A stretch of 64,000 bases of DNA, from the NCBI GenBank assembly GCA_964608095.1, contig CAZSMK010000026.1, positions 85,856 through 149,855 on the forward strand, read 5' to 3'. The notes below the pieces were generated by a model that searched no databases, was not told where the DNA came from, and saw only the letters and a program-made list of their open reading frames with translations. Every line of letters starts with the position of its first letter. The stretch's first letter is position 1. A program made the translations under genes and the position numbers. Below, piece after piece: positions 52,156 to 61,811 of the stretch. The DNA comes from CAZSMK01 sp964608095 (GTDB lineage: Bacteria > Sumerlaeota > Sumerlaeia > MWCT01 > JAGHBZ01).

Positions 52156-54082
52156 TCATGAAATGGCAATAGGAGGGAATTTTTGTCCTGAATGCGGGGC
52201 AAGTATTGTCAATGTCCCGCAATCCTATATAGACGGGATTCGCCTTTTCTGTGAGGGAGAGTACGAAGAGGCGCTCCGTAAATTGAAAGTAGCCTGCCTG
52301 ACTCATCCGACCAACGCAGAAATTCTCAAAGATTGCGGCAACGCATACCTCCATAATGGGAACCTGAGTGATGCGTTGGAAATGTATTCACGCGCGCAAA
52401 TGCTGGGAGGCGAATTCACCGATTCACTCTATAATCAGGCGTTGATTTATCTAAACGAACATCGGCTCGATGAGGCGAAAGAAAATCTGCTCAAAATTAC
52501 GAGGGGAAAAGTAAACTTCAAGCCCGGTCATTATTATCTCGGATTGCTCTTCAGCAATGTGTATCTCTTCCTGGCGGATTGCCATCTAAGCCTGGGATTA
52601 ATCTACAAGGAAGAGGGTAACTATGAAGAGAGTGAACGACATTTATTGAAATCCCTCAAGCAGAATCCGCGCCATATTTCTTCTCTTCACACCATTGCCG
52701 ATCTCTATCTCTTGCTCAAGCGATATAATCAGGCGATAGAGAAATACAATCAGTTAATTATGCTTTCGCCCTTAAACGAAGAGTTGATCGAAGCCCACAA
52801 CAACCTTGCCATGGCCTATTATGAAAACGGACAGATTGACGAAGCGGTGAGGGAACTCAATCTCGTGCTCCAGCGCGATCCGGGCAGCCCCACGGCTATT
52901 CATAACCTGAACATGATTTATGAAAAGGAGGGGCTTGTCCCCCAAAGAAAGGGGAAACAGATTGATTTAAAACTCCTGAGTACCACCGAGGTAGCCTCGC
53001 CTATCTTCTCACTTTCACCCGGGTATCGTTCAGAACGTGAAGAGATGCCGCATAAAATAATGATCGTGGGAAAGAGCAAGGCGATGCAGCGCGTGATGCG
53101 CCACGCGCGCCTCGCCGCCGCCAGCAATTCCACCGTGCTTATCAGCGGGGAGAACGGGACAGGAAAAGAGCTCCTGGCACGCATGATCTATTACAATTCA
53201 CCGCGTCGTGATAAGCCGTTCGTGGTAGTGGATTGTGCAACCATCCCGTCAGACCTGTTGGAAAGCGACCTTTTTGGGCATGAGCGAGGCGCCTTCACCG
53301 ACGCCAACACAAAAAAACTGGGACGATTTGAAATCGCAAACGAGGGGACCATCTTTCTCGATGAAGTGGGTGAACTCTCACCTCATCTCCAGGTGAAATT
53401 GCTCCGTGTGCTTCAAGAGCGTGAGTTCTCACGACTCGGCGGCACCCAGACTATTCGCGTCGATGTACGCATTATCGCCGCCACCAATAGAAATCTCCAG
53501 AAACTCATCGAGGAGGGTAAGTTTCGCGAAGACCTCTTTTATCGCTTGAACGTCCTCCCCATCCACATCCCTCCCTTGAGAGAACGAAAAGAAGACATAC
53601 CGCTGCTTGTGGAGTTCTTTCTCCGAAAATTCACGAAACACGATGTTACCCTTGATCAGTTTCTTACCCAGGAAGACCTTGAGAACCTTATGAACTACCA
53701 CTGGACCGGAAACATCCGCGAGCTTGAAAACACCATCGAACGCGCCGTAGTCATGGGAACCCAGAACAATCTCTATCTGGATGAAATCTCGAAGCTGAAA
53801 CGCCTTCGGGATATTGAAAAGGAAAAAAGCCGAACTCTTCAGGAATCGCCAAACGACCCGCTTCTTCTCGACGAGGACGATGAACCTCCTCTTGAAGAGA
53901 TGGAACGCCGCTACATCTTGTATATTTTAAAACGCACCGGGGGAAATCAGAAACGAGCCGCGGAAATACTGGGGATTAACACGAGCACATTATGGCGAAA
54001 ACTAAAACGCTATGGAATCGATGTGAATTATATAAAAGAGGAAACGGACGTACTCTATACCTCGCCCCAGAAAACCGATTAG
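52136..54082 (+). CDS. sigma-54-dependent activator with zinc-ribbon/TPR sensor
   Basis: A 648-residue transcription activator. Residues 1-22 form a zinc ribbon (Cys3, Cys6, Cys17, Cys20). About 30-285 is a TPR array, for example LRKLKVACLTHPTNAEILKDCGNAYLHNGNLSDALEMY. From about 310 to 550 the AAA+ domain has Walker A GENGTGKE (338-345), Walker B TIFLDEVGEL and the arginine finger region. The sigma-54 contact loop is GAFTDA (385-390) instead of GAFTGA. The C-terminus is a Fis-type helix-turn-helix (QKRAAEILGINTSTLWRKLKRYG). No receiver, GAF or PAS domain is present, so input should come through the TPR region. Overlaps the upstream membrane TPR gene. Confidence 0.93.
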   Translation: MKCPRCNHEMAIGGNFCPECGASIVNVPQSYIDGIRLFCEGEYEEALRKLKVACLTHPTNAEILKDCGNAYLHNGNLSDALEMYSRAQMLGGEFTDSLYNQALIYLNEHRLDEAKENLLKITRGKVNFKPGHYYLGLLFSNVYLFLADCHLSLGLIYKEEGNYEESERHLLKSLKQNPRHISSLHTIADLYLLLKRYNQAIEKYNQLIMLSPLNEELIEAHNNLAMAYYENGQIDEAVRELNLVLQRDPGSPTAIHNLNMIYEKEGLVPQRKGKQIDLKLLSTTEVASPIFSLSPGYRSEREEMPHKIMIVGKSKAMQRVMRHARLAAASNSTVLISGENGTGKELLARMIYYNSPRRDKPFVVVDCATIPSDLLESDLFGHERGAFTDANTKKLGRFEIANEGTIFLDEVGELSPHLQVKLLRVLQEREFSRLGGTQTIRVDVRIIAATNRNLQKLIEEGKFREDLFYRLNVLPIHIPPLRERKEDIPLLVEFFLRKFTKHDVTLDQFLTQEDLENLMNYHWTGNIRELENTIERAVVMGTQNNLYLDEISKLKRLRDIEKEKSRTLQESPNDPLLLDEDDEPPLEEMERRYILYILKRTGGNQKRAAEILGINTSTLWRKLKRYGIDVNYIKEETDVLYTSPQKTD

Positions 54083-54092
54083 TTGAAGGGAA

Positions 54093-54806
54093 TCATTCTT
54101 TTTTACCGAGCGCCTCAACAAAACGACGTGTAAGTTCGTGCGGTCGTGTTATAGCGGTTCCAACGACGACCGCCCATGCACCTCGTTTAAGGGCTTCAGC
54201 TGCTTCTTTAGGTGTCGTAATACGCCCCTCTGCAATAACGGGTCTTTCAATACGCTGAACCAGTTCCCCAACAAGTTCGAGAGCAGGACCCTTGCCGCTT
54301 ACTTTTGAATACTCCGTATACCCGGCAAGAGTTGTGCCCACGATATCGAATCCCATTCGCTCTGCCTCGACACCTTCCTCGAACGTCGAGATATCAGCCA
54401 TAAGGAGGCAGGAAGAGTGATGCTGTAGAAAGTGGACAATGTCTTCGAGACGTTCACCCCGAGGTCGTTGCCGTCCCGTTGCATCGATAGCAACAATATC
54501 TGCACCCGCCTCGCATACGGCTTGTGCTTCTTCGAGCGTGGGCGTGATATAAACCGTCGAATCCGGATATTCCTTTTTAAATATTCCTATAAGGGTGAGA
54601 GCGACATGCTGTTTGATTGCATGAATATCGGGTGGTGAATTAGCCCGGATACCCACCGCACCGCCAAGATGGGCAGCCTGCGCCAATCGCGCCATGTTCT
54701 CCGCGCCGAACAGCGGCTCCCCTTCCCGCGCCTGGCAGGATACAATTAAGCCATTATGGATCTTTTCAAGTATCGCTCTCTGCTGGGTAGACAAGGTACG
54801 TTTCAT
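54093..54806 (-). CDS. nanE: N-acetylmannosamine-6-phosphate 2-epimerase
   Basis: NanE converts ManNAc-6-P to GlcNAc-6-P in sialic acid or amino-sugar use. The 237-residue TIM barrel shows the family blocks IHNGLIVSCQAREGEPL, GAVGIRANSPPDI, GADIVAIDATGRQRP and RPVIAEGRITTPKEAAEALKRGAWAVVVGTAITRP. No nanA, nanK or transporter is in the window; a gene of unknown function lies 10 bases upstream. Ends 10 bases from the sigma-54 activator gene, converging. Confidence 0.95.
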   Translation of the reverse strand: MKRTLSTQQRAILEKIHNGLIVSCQAREGEPLFGAENMARLAQAAHLGGAVGIRANSPPDIHAIKQHVALTLIGIFKKEYPDSTVYITPTLEEAQAVCEAGADIVAIDATGRQRPRGERLEDIVHFLQHHSSCLLMADISTFEEGVEAERMGFDIVGTTLAGYTEYSKVSGKGPALELVGELVQRIERPVIAEGRITTPKEAAEALKRGAWAVVVGTAITRPHELTRRFVEALGKKE

Positions 54807-54816
54807 TATGTACGTC

Positions 54817-55347
54817 TCATCTCATTGAGGGACTGAAAATAGTGGTGCCGAAGATAAATCTCACACGTGAGGGATCGCATGTGACAAATTCAAGCCCCTT
54901 ATCAGGGACAAAGAAGAGCCCTTTGATTTTGTCCTTTTCAAGTGCACAAAGGACGCCGTAATTGCCGGCGTTAACTTTACCGTCAATTTCTTCGAGAGCC
55001 TCGATGTAATGCCCAACCTCACAAATAATTACTCCAGAGGGATGTTTTACTTCCGCTTTTTTACCGTGGCGGTCATGGGCGTCGTGAACCGCCGCAGTTA
55101 GAGCCTCGATAAGGGTATCTATATCCGCGTCGTCCGATAAAAAACTCAAAATGAAACTGAGATTCTGTCCCACGGTCGATGAAAAAAGTTCCGGCGGTAT
55201 CTTCCTGTTCTTTACCGTCTTCGTAATCTTCTTGAGATTATATCTGTCACCTGCCTTGCAAAGACACCAGATAAGGGCTTTGACATGCAGAAGAAATTTT
55301 CCGATTTCCTCTAATTCTTTTATATCGCTCATCATCTCGTTTTTCAT
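54817..55347 (-). CDS. unknown protein, operon with nanE
   Basis: A 176-residue mostly soluble protein that I do not recognise. The N-terminal half is helical (LHVKALIWCLCKAG, then LLIEALTAAVHDAHD-like stretch) and the C-terminal half is beta-rich (GVIICEVGHYIEALEEIDG, VLCALEKDKIKGLFFVPD). It lacks a signal peptide or transmembrane segment. It precedes nanE by 10 bases and so is in the same transcript. Its job may relate to amino-sugar metabolism; that is only context. Confidence 0.7.
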   Translation of the reverse strand: MKNEMMSDIKELEEIGKFLLHVKALIWCLCKAGDRYNLKKITKTVKNRKIPPELFSSTVGQNLSFILSFLSDDADIDTLIEALTAAVHDAHDRHGKKAEVKHPSGVIICEVGHYIEALEEIDGKVNAGNYGVLCALEKDKIKGLFFVPDKGLEFVTCDPSRVRFIFGTTIFSPSMR

Positions 55348-55648
55348 TCTCCTCTAATTATTATGCCTGCTCAGGGATTCCAAAGTAATGTAGTTTGCCC
55401 CTTTCTCTCTCGATAATTCAATAAGAATTTCTCCGTCTACTTAAAAAAGGATATATCTTTTTGATGTGAACTTCAACGTCGTTTTATTCATGCAGGAATG
55501 TATGAAGAAAAACGATTAAGAAATCATTGTCCTTGTAAGGCACGATAAAACTCATTGACATAAAGAAACTCCGTAATCATATTTTATTTACCTTTTTCAG
55601 TATTTGTGAGCGACAAAAGAAGCACCATCCCCATAATCGGAGGCAGAG
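55348..55648. other. divergent intergenic region
   Basis: No gene or obvious repeat. The start of the acyltransferase gene at 55649 follows a clear GGAGGCAG site. Promoters for two divergent units should be here. Confidence 0.35.
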
Positions 55649-56767
55649 ATGAACAATTTAACGACAACCGATTCAGCGATGTCGACCGGTGAGATGATCA
55701 AGAAAAAGAAGCGTGTAATGTCAATCGATGCATTTCGCGGATTTACCGTCCTGGCAATGATATTCGTGATCCAGGTAGCAGGATACAAGAATCTACCGTT
55801 GACGGGCGAATGGTTCGGAAGCGTGCCGGTATCGCATTTCCACCACGCGGCAGAAGCGCCCGGCGGGATAGGAATCGGGTGTACGTTTACCGATCTAGTA
55901 GCGCCTTACTTTGTATTCATAGTGGGAATGTGTATACCCCTGAGCCGCCGGCGGCGCGGTGGTGAATGGTGGAATCATGTGCTGAGCCGAACATTCATGC
56001 TCATATTCCTCGGTGTGCTCTATATCTCCTTAATTCTCAGCCTTTCTTATTGGTGGGGAATACTCCAGGCAATCGGAATCGCCTATTTCATGGGCGCGGC
56101 TGCTATGCTGTTGCCCATCTGGGGACGATGGGCGCTCGTTGCTGCTATTGCCGCCTTTCACCTGGTTATGTCACACATATTCCCCTGGTGGACAACCCTG
56201 GGAGAGGAAGGAGCCGGAATGCTGTCTATAACCAACCTTACAGGCGATCCTTTAAAGCCCCTTATTGTCCACTGCACCCCATGGGCGTCTATATCCTGGG
56301 GATTGATTACGATTGTGGGTACGATACTGGGTGAAGCGGTTGCCACACGCTCTCACAAGAAAATCATTGCGCAATCGATCCTTGTCGGTATCGTGTTCAG
56401 TCTCGCCGGGTATATATTGCACAGAATAAATTGGCCGCATTTCGCCATGAACAAAGAAACTGTTTCCTCCTCATACTCCCTCTTTACCTCGGGTATATCC
56501 GCACTTACGTTTTTGATATTTTATCTCATAATGGACGTTGGTGGATTCCAGAAATGGGCGTGGATATTTATTGTTTTCGGTGCAAATGCCTTGTTGGGAT
56601 ATTTCATGCAGCCGGTAGTACGTATTTTTATCACCGCACTCGGCTTCCGCCAATTCATGGTCGGACACGAAGGGTGGATGGGTATGTACTATGGCTTGAT
56701 GTGGACCGCTTTGCTCTGGGTGGTGGTGTACTGGTTCAACAAGCGAAATATTTATTGGAAAATATAG
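55649..56767 (+). CDS. HGSNAT-like acyltransferase (DUF5009)
   Basis: A membrane acyltransferase related to heparan-alpha-glucosaminide N-acetyltransferase. The hallmark is the N-terminal MSIDAFRGFTVLAMIFV segment, followed by about nine transmembrane helices and HFHHAAEAPGGIGIGCTFTDLVAPYFVFIVGMCIPLS, with the family's conserved His and Asp. Probably acetylates a cell surface or periplasmic sugar using cytoplasmic acetyl-CoA. Position between nanE and a YjbQ gene gives no direct clue. Confidence 0.88.
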   Translation: MNNLTTTDSAMSTGEMIKKKKRVMSIDAFRGFTVLAMIFVIQVAGYKNLPLTGEWFGSVPVSHFHHAAEAPGGIGIGCTFTDLVAPYFVFIVGMCIPLSRRRRGGEWWNHVLSRTFMLIFLGVLYISLILSLSYWWGILQAIGIAYFMGAAAMLLPIWGRWALVAAIAAFHLVMSHIFPWWTTLGEEGAGMLSITNLTGDPLKPLIVHCTPWASISWGLITIVGTILGEAVATRSHKKIIAQSILVGIVFSLAGYILHRINWPHFAMNKETVSSSYSLFTSGISALTFLIFYLIMDVGGFQKWAWIFIVFGANALLGYFMQPVVRIFITALGFRQFMVGHEGWMGMYYGLMWTALLWVVVYWFNKRNIYWKI

Positions 56768-56829
56768 AGACGCCCAAAAAATTCCGCTGATCATTAACGG
56801 TAGACAATCCAATGGCTCTGAGGAAGCTA

Positions 56830-57225
56830 TCAAGCAGGGAGGCATTGAATCCATACGTAGCGCGTTCGCGGCCCGTCAAACTCGCAAAAATAAATCCCTT
56901 GCCACGTACCCAGTTGAAGCGACCCGTTTTCTATGATGATAGTGACTGAACTGCCTATCAACGACGATTTTATATGCGCGTCTGCGTTTCCTTCCAGGTG
57001 ATGATAGTCCCAATCATCGGGAACAATCTTATTGAGTGCAAAAAGAATGTCCCGTGCGACATTGGGATCGGCATTCTCATTTATCGTAATTCCTGCAGTG
57101 GTATGAGGCACAAACACACTACAGACACCACGCTGAATACCCGCTTGGTCAACTGCTTTGCGGATCTCTCCACCTATATCTACCAGCTCGACTTTCCTCG
57201 ATGTCTTTACAGAAATTTCTATCAT
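56830..57225 (-). CDS. YjbQ / UPF0047 family protein
   Basis: A 131-residue protein of the YjbQ family, which has thiamin phosphate synthase-like promiscuous activity in E. coli. Motifs HTTAGITINENADPNVARDI and HLEGNADAHIKSSLIGSSVTI, then LGTWQGIYFCEFDGPR, define it. It transcribes towards the acyltransferase gene (62-base convergent gap) and away from the glycosyltransferase gene. Confidence 0.95.
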   Translation of the reverse strand: MIEISVKTSRKVELVDIGGEIRKAVDQAGIQRGVCSVFVPHTTAGITINENADPNVARDILFALNKIVPDDWDYHHLEGNADAHIKSSLIGSSVTIIIENGSLQLGTWQGIYFCEFDGPRTRYVWIQCLPA

Positions 57226-57330
57226 TGTTTGACCAAAATCGTGTAGATTTTTATTGATTCAACTCTATTAAGATAACGTTCTTTATATTGCAAGGCAAGT
57301 CAAAGTTTATTCAGGTGGATTTTTCATCCA

Positions 57331-58476
57331 ATGAAAGTAGGCATAAATTCATTACAAGTAAGAGCCGCCCGAAGCGGTGTCGGTCAATATATCTATTGTT
57401 TACTTGAAGAATTGATTCCCCTTACCCGGGACATCGAATTTATAAACTACGTTAACAAATTCAATCGACATTCCTATGATTTCAAATCCCCGAACTACCA
57501 TGCAAAGGTGTGGGGAAGCGGAAGCAGAATAAAATCACTTAGACTTCTGTACGAGTATGCTTTTTTTCCCTTTACCTTACGTAAAGATAACGTGACATTT
57601 CTTCATGCGCCGTCGAACCTGCTCCCGCTCAGGAAACCTTGTCCTTTTTTGGTGACGATTCATGATATGTCATATTTTGTCGATCCGGCGCGTTATACAC
57701 CTACGAAGCTTTTCTATTGGCGTCACATCACGCGACGCACAATTCATCTGGCGGATTATATCATCACTGACTCAGAGTATTCAAAAAACGATATTCTTCG
57801 CTTTTTCGCGTTTCCACCGGAGAAAATAAAAGTTGTATACCTTGCACCCCATAAGATGTTTCGCCGGGTTTTCGATAGCGACCTCAAAGAACAATTTCTC
57901 AAAAGATATAACCTGAGAGATCGTGGATTTATATTGAACGTGGGAACCCTTGAACCCGGAAAAAATCAGAAACGGTTGGTCGAGGCGTTTGACCGGGTTA
58001 TCAAAAAGAGCGGCGAAGACTTGAAACTCGTCATTGTCGGCGATAAAGGCTGGCTGTATAAAGACGTTCTTGAAATAATCGAACAAAAAGAGTTACGCGA
58101 GCGGGTGGTGGTTACAGGTCATGTGCCGGCTGAAGATCTTCTTTATTTTTACAACTGTGCGGAAATGCTGGTGTTTCCCTCGCTAAACGAAGGATTCGGA
58201 ATGCCGGTACTCGAGGCGATGGCATGTGGGTTACCCGTAATTACCTCTCATGTGTCTTCCCTGCCGGAAACCGCAGGCAATGCCGCCTTGTTTGTCGACC
58301 CCCTCGACGTTGACTCTATTGCCGCGGCAATTATGACACTCCTTGGCGACGGAGCATTACGTGAAGACCTTGTCCAGAAAGGATTTGAACATAAGAAACG
58401 ATTTAGCTGGCAAAAGACCGCGCTCCAGACACTTGCGGTTTACAGGCTTCTTGGATTAAAAAGCACCCATACATAA
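57331..58476 (+). CDS. glycosyltransferase family 4 protein
   Basis: A 381-residue retaining GT-B glycosyltransferase. The N-terminal acceptor domain has SLQVRAARSGVGQYIYCLLEEL and the GT4 motif is FPSLNEGFGMPVLEAMACGLPV (E-X7-E). The VGDKGW segment is the nucleotide-sugar domain. Probably builds lipopolysaccharide or another exopolysaccharide; the following gene, 43 bases away, is also a glycosyltransferase. The sugar specificity cannot be read. Confidence 0.93.
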   Translation: MKVGINSLQVRAARSGVGQYIYCLLEELIPLTRDIEFINYVNKFNRHSYDFKSPNYHAKVWGSGSRIKSLRLLYEYAFFPFTLRKDNVTFLHAPSNLLPLRKPCPFLVTIHDMSYFVDPARYTPTKLFYWRHITRRTIHLADYIITDSEYSKNDILRFFAFPPEKIKVVYLAPHKMFRRVFDSDLKEQFLKRYNLRDRGFILNVGTLEPGKNQKRLVEAFDRVIKKSGEDLKLVIVGDKGWLYKDVLEIIEQKELRERVVVTGHVPAEDLLYFYNCAEMLVFPSLNEGFGMPVLEAMACGLPVITSHVSSLPETAGNAALFVDPLDVDSIAAAIMTLLGDGALREDLVQKGFEHKKRFSWQKTALQTLAVYRLLGLKSTHT

Positions 58477-58519
58477 AAAAACTTTAACAAAAGAACTTTG
58501 GTCAAAAAGAACGAGAGCC

Positions 58520-60610
58520 ATGATAAGCGTTATTGTTTTGACAAGAAACAGGCTTGCACGTTTGCAAAAACTTATTGCCGCACTTCAGCATCAGACGCTC
58601 CAGGATTACGAGATTGTGGTAGTAGATACCGGCTCCGTTGATGGGACGCACGCATGGCTTGAATCATGCCGATTGACTCAGCTGAAAACGGTAGATTTTC
58701 CTCCCGGGAAAGGCGGCTTCGCCGAGGCTCGAAACGAAGGAATAACGCACGCGCGCGGCGACTTTATCGCCTACATTGACGACGATTGTATTCCGCCCGA
58801 TGACTGGTTGGAAAAGGTCTCGTTGCGACTCGAACATTATGAAGCGGTCGGGGGAGCCACCTACGCTCCACCCGAACTCAAAATTCCCGGCTGGTGGTCG
58901 GGCGAGCTGAATTGGCTTGTGGGATTGATGCCGGAACGAAAGGACGCATCTCCGTCCGGCGCCATTTATCCTCAAGCGGCAAATCTGGGTTTACGTCGCT
59001 CTCTTGCACAAAAAGAACCGTTCCAGGAATTGAAGACCGCGTTCGGTTCTCGTTCCGAAGACACAAAAATATATCGCGCAGGACGGGAAGACGCCGAACT
59101 ATGGTGGAGATTGCGGGTCAAGGGATATAACATCCTTTTCGACCCCGACATCTTTGTTTTCCATCATATTCCGCCCTCGAGGTTTCGTGTATCCTATTTA
59201 TTCAGACGTGCGTTCATGGACGGTGCGGTTTTTTATTTCAGACAACGCCAAAAAGAGTACCTTCCCACCGCCCTTTACCAGATTTTCGATCTGCCCACCC
59301 GTATTTTAAACCGCTGGTTCAAAAGAGAGAAACTGCTGCCCTCCCTGACAGGCGAGACCTTCTGGACGGTCAGGCAGATGGGATACATAAAAGAATATAT
59401 AAGGCAGGAACGAGCCGTGGGCGAGGTTCTCAAAAGCGCGGGCAGAAGGTTGAAAGATTACGTTGCAGCAACCGCAAAATCCATCGGAAGAGCGTGCTTT
59501 GTCAAGGGATACCGCCTAATCAGACCAGCCCGCAGTGTCGGCGATGTGGGGAAAAACGGCTTATTACTCGTATGCTCGGGTTATGTAGGAGATTTCATTT
59601 TGATCCAGCCGGCGGTACGCGCACTCCGACAAAGGTTTCCTGACGCACCATTTACCCTGCTATGCAATCAACCGGGGCAGGACCTCTATGCGCATGCAAC
59701 GGACGCTTTTCCGGTCGACCGGATTGTTACCTTACCTAACAAAAGAACCGAGCAAAAGCAAATGATTCGTGCTTTGCTCGAAAAAGAACGACCTGCTGCC
59801 ACGGTACTATTCTATTACCACAGGGATTATGCCGCCGGGTTCTTCTTTAATTCAGCATCTCCAGCAGTAGTGAGTTTCCGCGATGATGTCGGTTTTTCAA
59901 AACGCCTCTGGTACGAACTTATAGATTACCCCGTCGAAAAAAACTATGAACAAAATGAAATCATCAATCACCTAACATTGGTGGGCAAACTCATCGGTGA
60001 AGAAACCGTGATTATTCCGGAACACTATACCCTTCAAATTTCCGAAACCGCCCGGAAAAAGGCGGCGGCTCTCGTCAAAGACGGGGAAAGACACCGAAAA
60101 ATAGGCATCAATACTGGAAGCGCACTCCCTGAAAAACGCTGGCAACCATCACAATGGGCAGACCTTATCAACCTTATGGGAACATCCCTCGATAATGTAG
60201 AAATTGTGTTAGTCGGAGATAAGAAAGAACACTCTATAAACGCGGAAATTTTAAGCTCGGTAAATCCAGAGATTAAAGTTATAAACCTCGCGGGCGCAAC
60301 CGAGAATCTTCAGGAATTAGGCGCGGTACTGCAACGCCTTGACCTCCTTGTGACCACGGATTCAGGACCAAAGCATATAGCCTTTGCACTCGATATCCCG
60401 ACAGTCACGCTCTACGGAGCAAGCGATGAGAGGCGATGGGGAGCATACTGGAACAAGGAACGCCATGCGATAATGCGCGCGGCACCATTTGACCTTACAG
60501 CGGACGAACTCCTCGGCTTGAGCGTAAATCACCCCATGCGCCTCATCTCACCCCGGAGCGTATTTGAAAAAGTAAAGGAATTGCTCTCCTTGTTACGTTC
60601 CGGCGCTTAG
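58520..60610 (+). CDS. two-domain glycosyltransferase (GT2 plus GT9)
   Basis: A fusion of two enzymes in 696 residues. The first ~230 residues are a GT2 (GT-A) transferase: VIVLTRNRLARLQKLIAAL, then ARGDFIAYIDDDCIPP with a DDD metal-binding motif. A linker follows. From about 355 the chain is a GT9 (heptosyltransferase-type) domain: LLVCSGYVGDFILIQPAVRALRQRFPDAPF and TTDSGPKHIAFALDIPTVTLYGASDERRWGAYW. GT9 is normally a separate LPS core enzyme. The fusion suggests that the two sugars are added in sequence to one acceptor. The gene's end overlaps trpF on the other strand by 18 bases. Confidence 0.92.
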   Translation: MISVIVLTRNRLARLQKLIAALQHQTLQDYEIVVVDTGSVDGTHAWLESCRLTQLKTVDFPPGKGGFAEARNEGITHARGDFIAYIDDDCIPPDDWLEKVSLRLEHYEAVGGATYAPPELKIPGWWSGELNWLVGLMPERKDASPSGAIYPQAANLGLRRSLAQKEPFQELKTAFGSRSEDTKIYRAGREDAELWWRLRVKGYNILFDPDIFVFHHIPPSRFRVSYLFRRAFMDGAVFYFRQRQKEYLPTALYQIFDLPTRILNRWFKREKLLPSLTGETFWTVRQMGYIKEYIRQERAVGEVLKSAGRRLKDYVAATAKSIGRACFVKGYRLIRPARSVGDVGKNGLLLVCSGYVGDFILIQPAVRALRQRFPDAPFTLLCNQPGQDLYAHATDAFPVDRIVTLPNKRTEQKQMIRALLEKERPAATVLFYYHRDYAAGFFFNSASPAVVSFRDDVGFSKRLWYELIDYPVEKNYEQNEIINHLTLVGKLIGEETVIIPEHYTLQISETARKKAAALVKDGERHRKIGINTGSALPEKRWQPSQWADLINLMGTSLDNVEIVLVGDKKEHSINAEILSSVNPEIKVINLAGATENLQELGAVLQRLDLLVTTDSGPKHIAFALDIPTVTLYGASDERRWGAYWNKERHAIMRAAPFDLTADELLGLSVNHPMRLISPRSVFEKVKELLSLLRSGA

Positions 60611-61291
60611 CCCATTCCTGATCGCCAGCATCAGGCGACGTATTTTTGCGGGATCCTTTTTACCGGGGAACGATTCCACTCCACTGCTTAAATCAATGCC
60701 ACTCACCTGCTTGATTGACATGAGGACATCCACATTTTCCGGCGTAATCCCGCCCGCAATAAAGAGAGGCACGGAAAGTTCCAGGAAAAGATCTTTTAAT
60801 ATACTCCAATCAAAAGATTGTCCTGTTCCACCGGTTTTCTCGCTCCCACGGCTGACGACTTTGGTATCGAGCAAGATGGTGTTGACTCCCGCCTCGATAT
60901 AGGCTGCCACATCGTCTCCGAGCTGGGCAGCTACTTGGGCCTTATCATGAATGGAAGCCGGTATTGAGAATACTTTCCAGATATCGCCGTGCCATTCCGT
61001 CTTAACGCTCTTGATGAAATCGGGCGATTCCTTGCCGTGGAGTTGAATGGCATCGGGTCTTATAATGTGACAAGCCCGGAGTAAATAGTCGCGTTCAGGA
61101 TTCACGAATACCGCGACACGCTGCAGAAAATGAGTATTGAACAATATCGCCGCTTGAGCCGGTTCGAGCGAGCGAGGCGATGAAGGCACCCCCACGATCG
61201 CTCCCATATAATCCGCCCCGGATGCCACTACTACATCCCTATCTGGAATATTTGTAATCCCGCATATTTTTACCTTGATTGGGACGACCAT
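60593..61291 (-). CDS. trpF: phosphoribosylanthranilate isomerase
   Basis: TrpF catalyses the Amadori rearrangement in tryptophan synthesis. The 232-residue barrel shows VKICGITNIPDRDVVVASGADYMGAIVGVPSSPRSL, DAIQLHGKESPD, LLDTKVVSRGSEKTGGTGQSFDW and LFIAGGITPENVDVLM, with the catalytic Cys and Asp in ICGIT and LLDT. It lies apart from other trp genes. The ATG at 61291 follows GAGGAG. It ends within the tail of the glycosyltransferase gene. Confidence 0.95.
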   Translation of the reverse strand: MVVPIKVKICGITNIPDRDVVVASGADYMGAIVGVPSSPRSLEPAQAAILFNTHFLQRVAVFVNPERDYLLRACHIIRPDAIQLHGKESPDFIKSVKTEWHGDIWKVFSIPASIHDKAQVAAQLGDDVAAYIEAGVNTILLDTKVVSRGSEKTGGTGQSFDWSILKDLFLELSVPLFIAGGITPENVDVLMSIKQVSGIDLSSGVESFPGKKDPAKIRRLMLAIRNGLSAGT

Positions 61292-61811
61292 TTACGACTC
61301 TCCTCAAATGCATATTAAAGAAGCATTGTAAAAGTAAGCATAAGAAAAGGTCAATATTCGAATGGAGAGAATTAACCACCCCTGTAGAATCCATAACTAT
61401 TGTAACCTTAGTTTACCGCCTGGACGGTACATGTTTCCGGCAAAGCGAATTACGTACTCCTGCACATTCACAGAGAAGCATTACTCGCACATGTGCACGA
61501 AAACGACATGTCGCGTGCTCGTGAGAATGAAGGAATCGTGTATGGGAACGAAAACGGGCAAAGTGAAGACCTTGGACACGCAGTGGTTGAATAGGAACCT
61601 CGACTGCGCGCCTTCGCTGAATCGTTAAAACCCTTGCCTGAAACGGTTGCCCCTTAACGGGAAATCCCGGCATGAGTGGATTAGAAAACTCGAAAGGCCC
61701 TCTGCCTGAGTGTATCATCAAATAAAGCCATATACCTACTCATAAGCCATCCATCGCCGTGCACTCACAGAGAATTCTTCTCTTTTCACTCCATGCCGTC
61801 TATGTCCTGGT
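61292..61811. other. intergenic gap
   Basis: No gene is supported in these 520 bases between trpF and spoVG. Short open frames exist in both directions, but none has a ribosome binding site or a plausible sequence. Confidence 0.4.
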
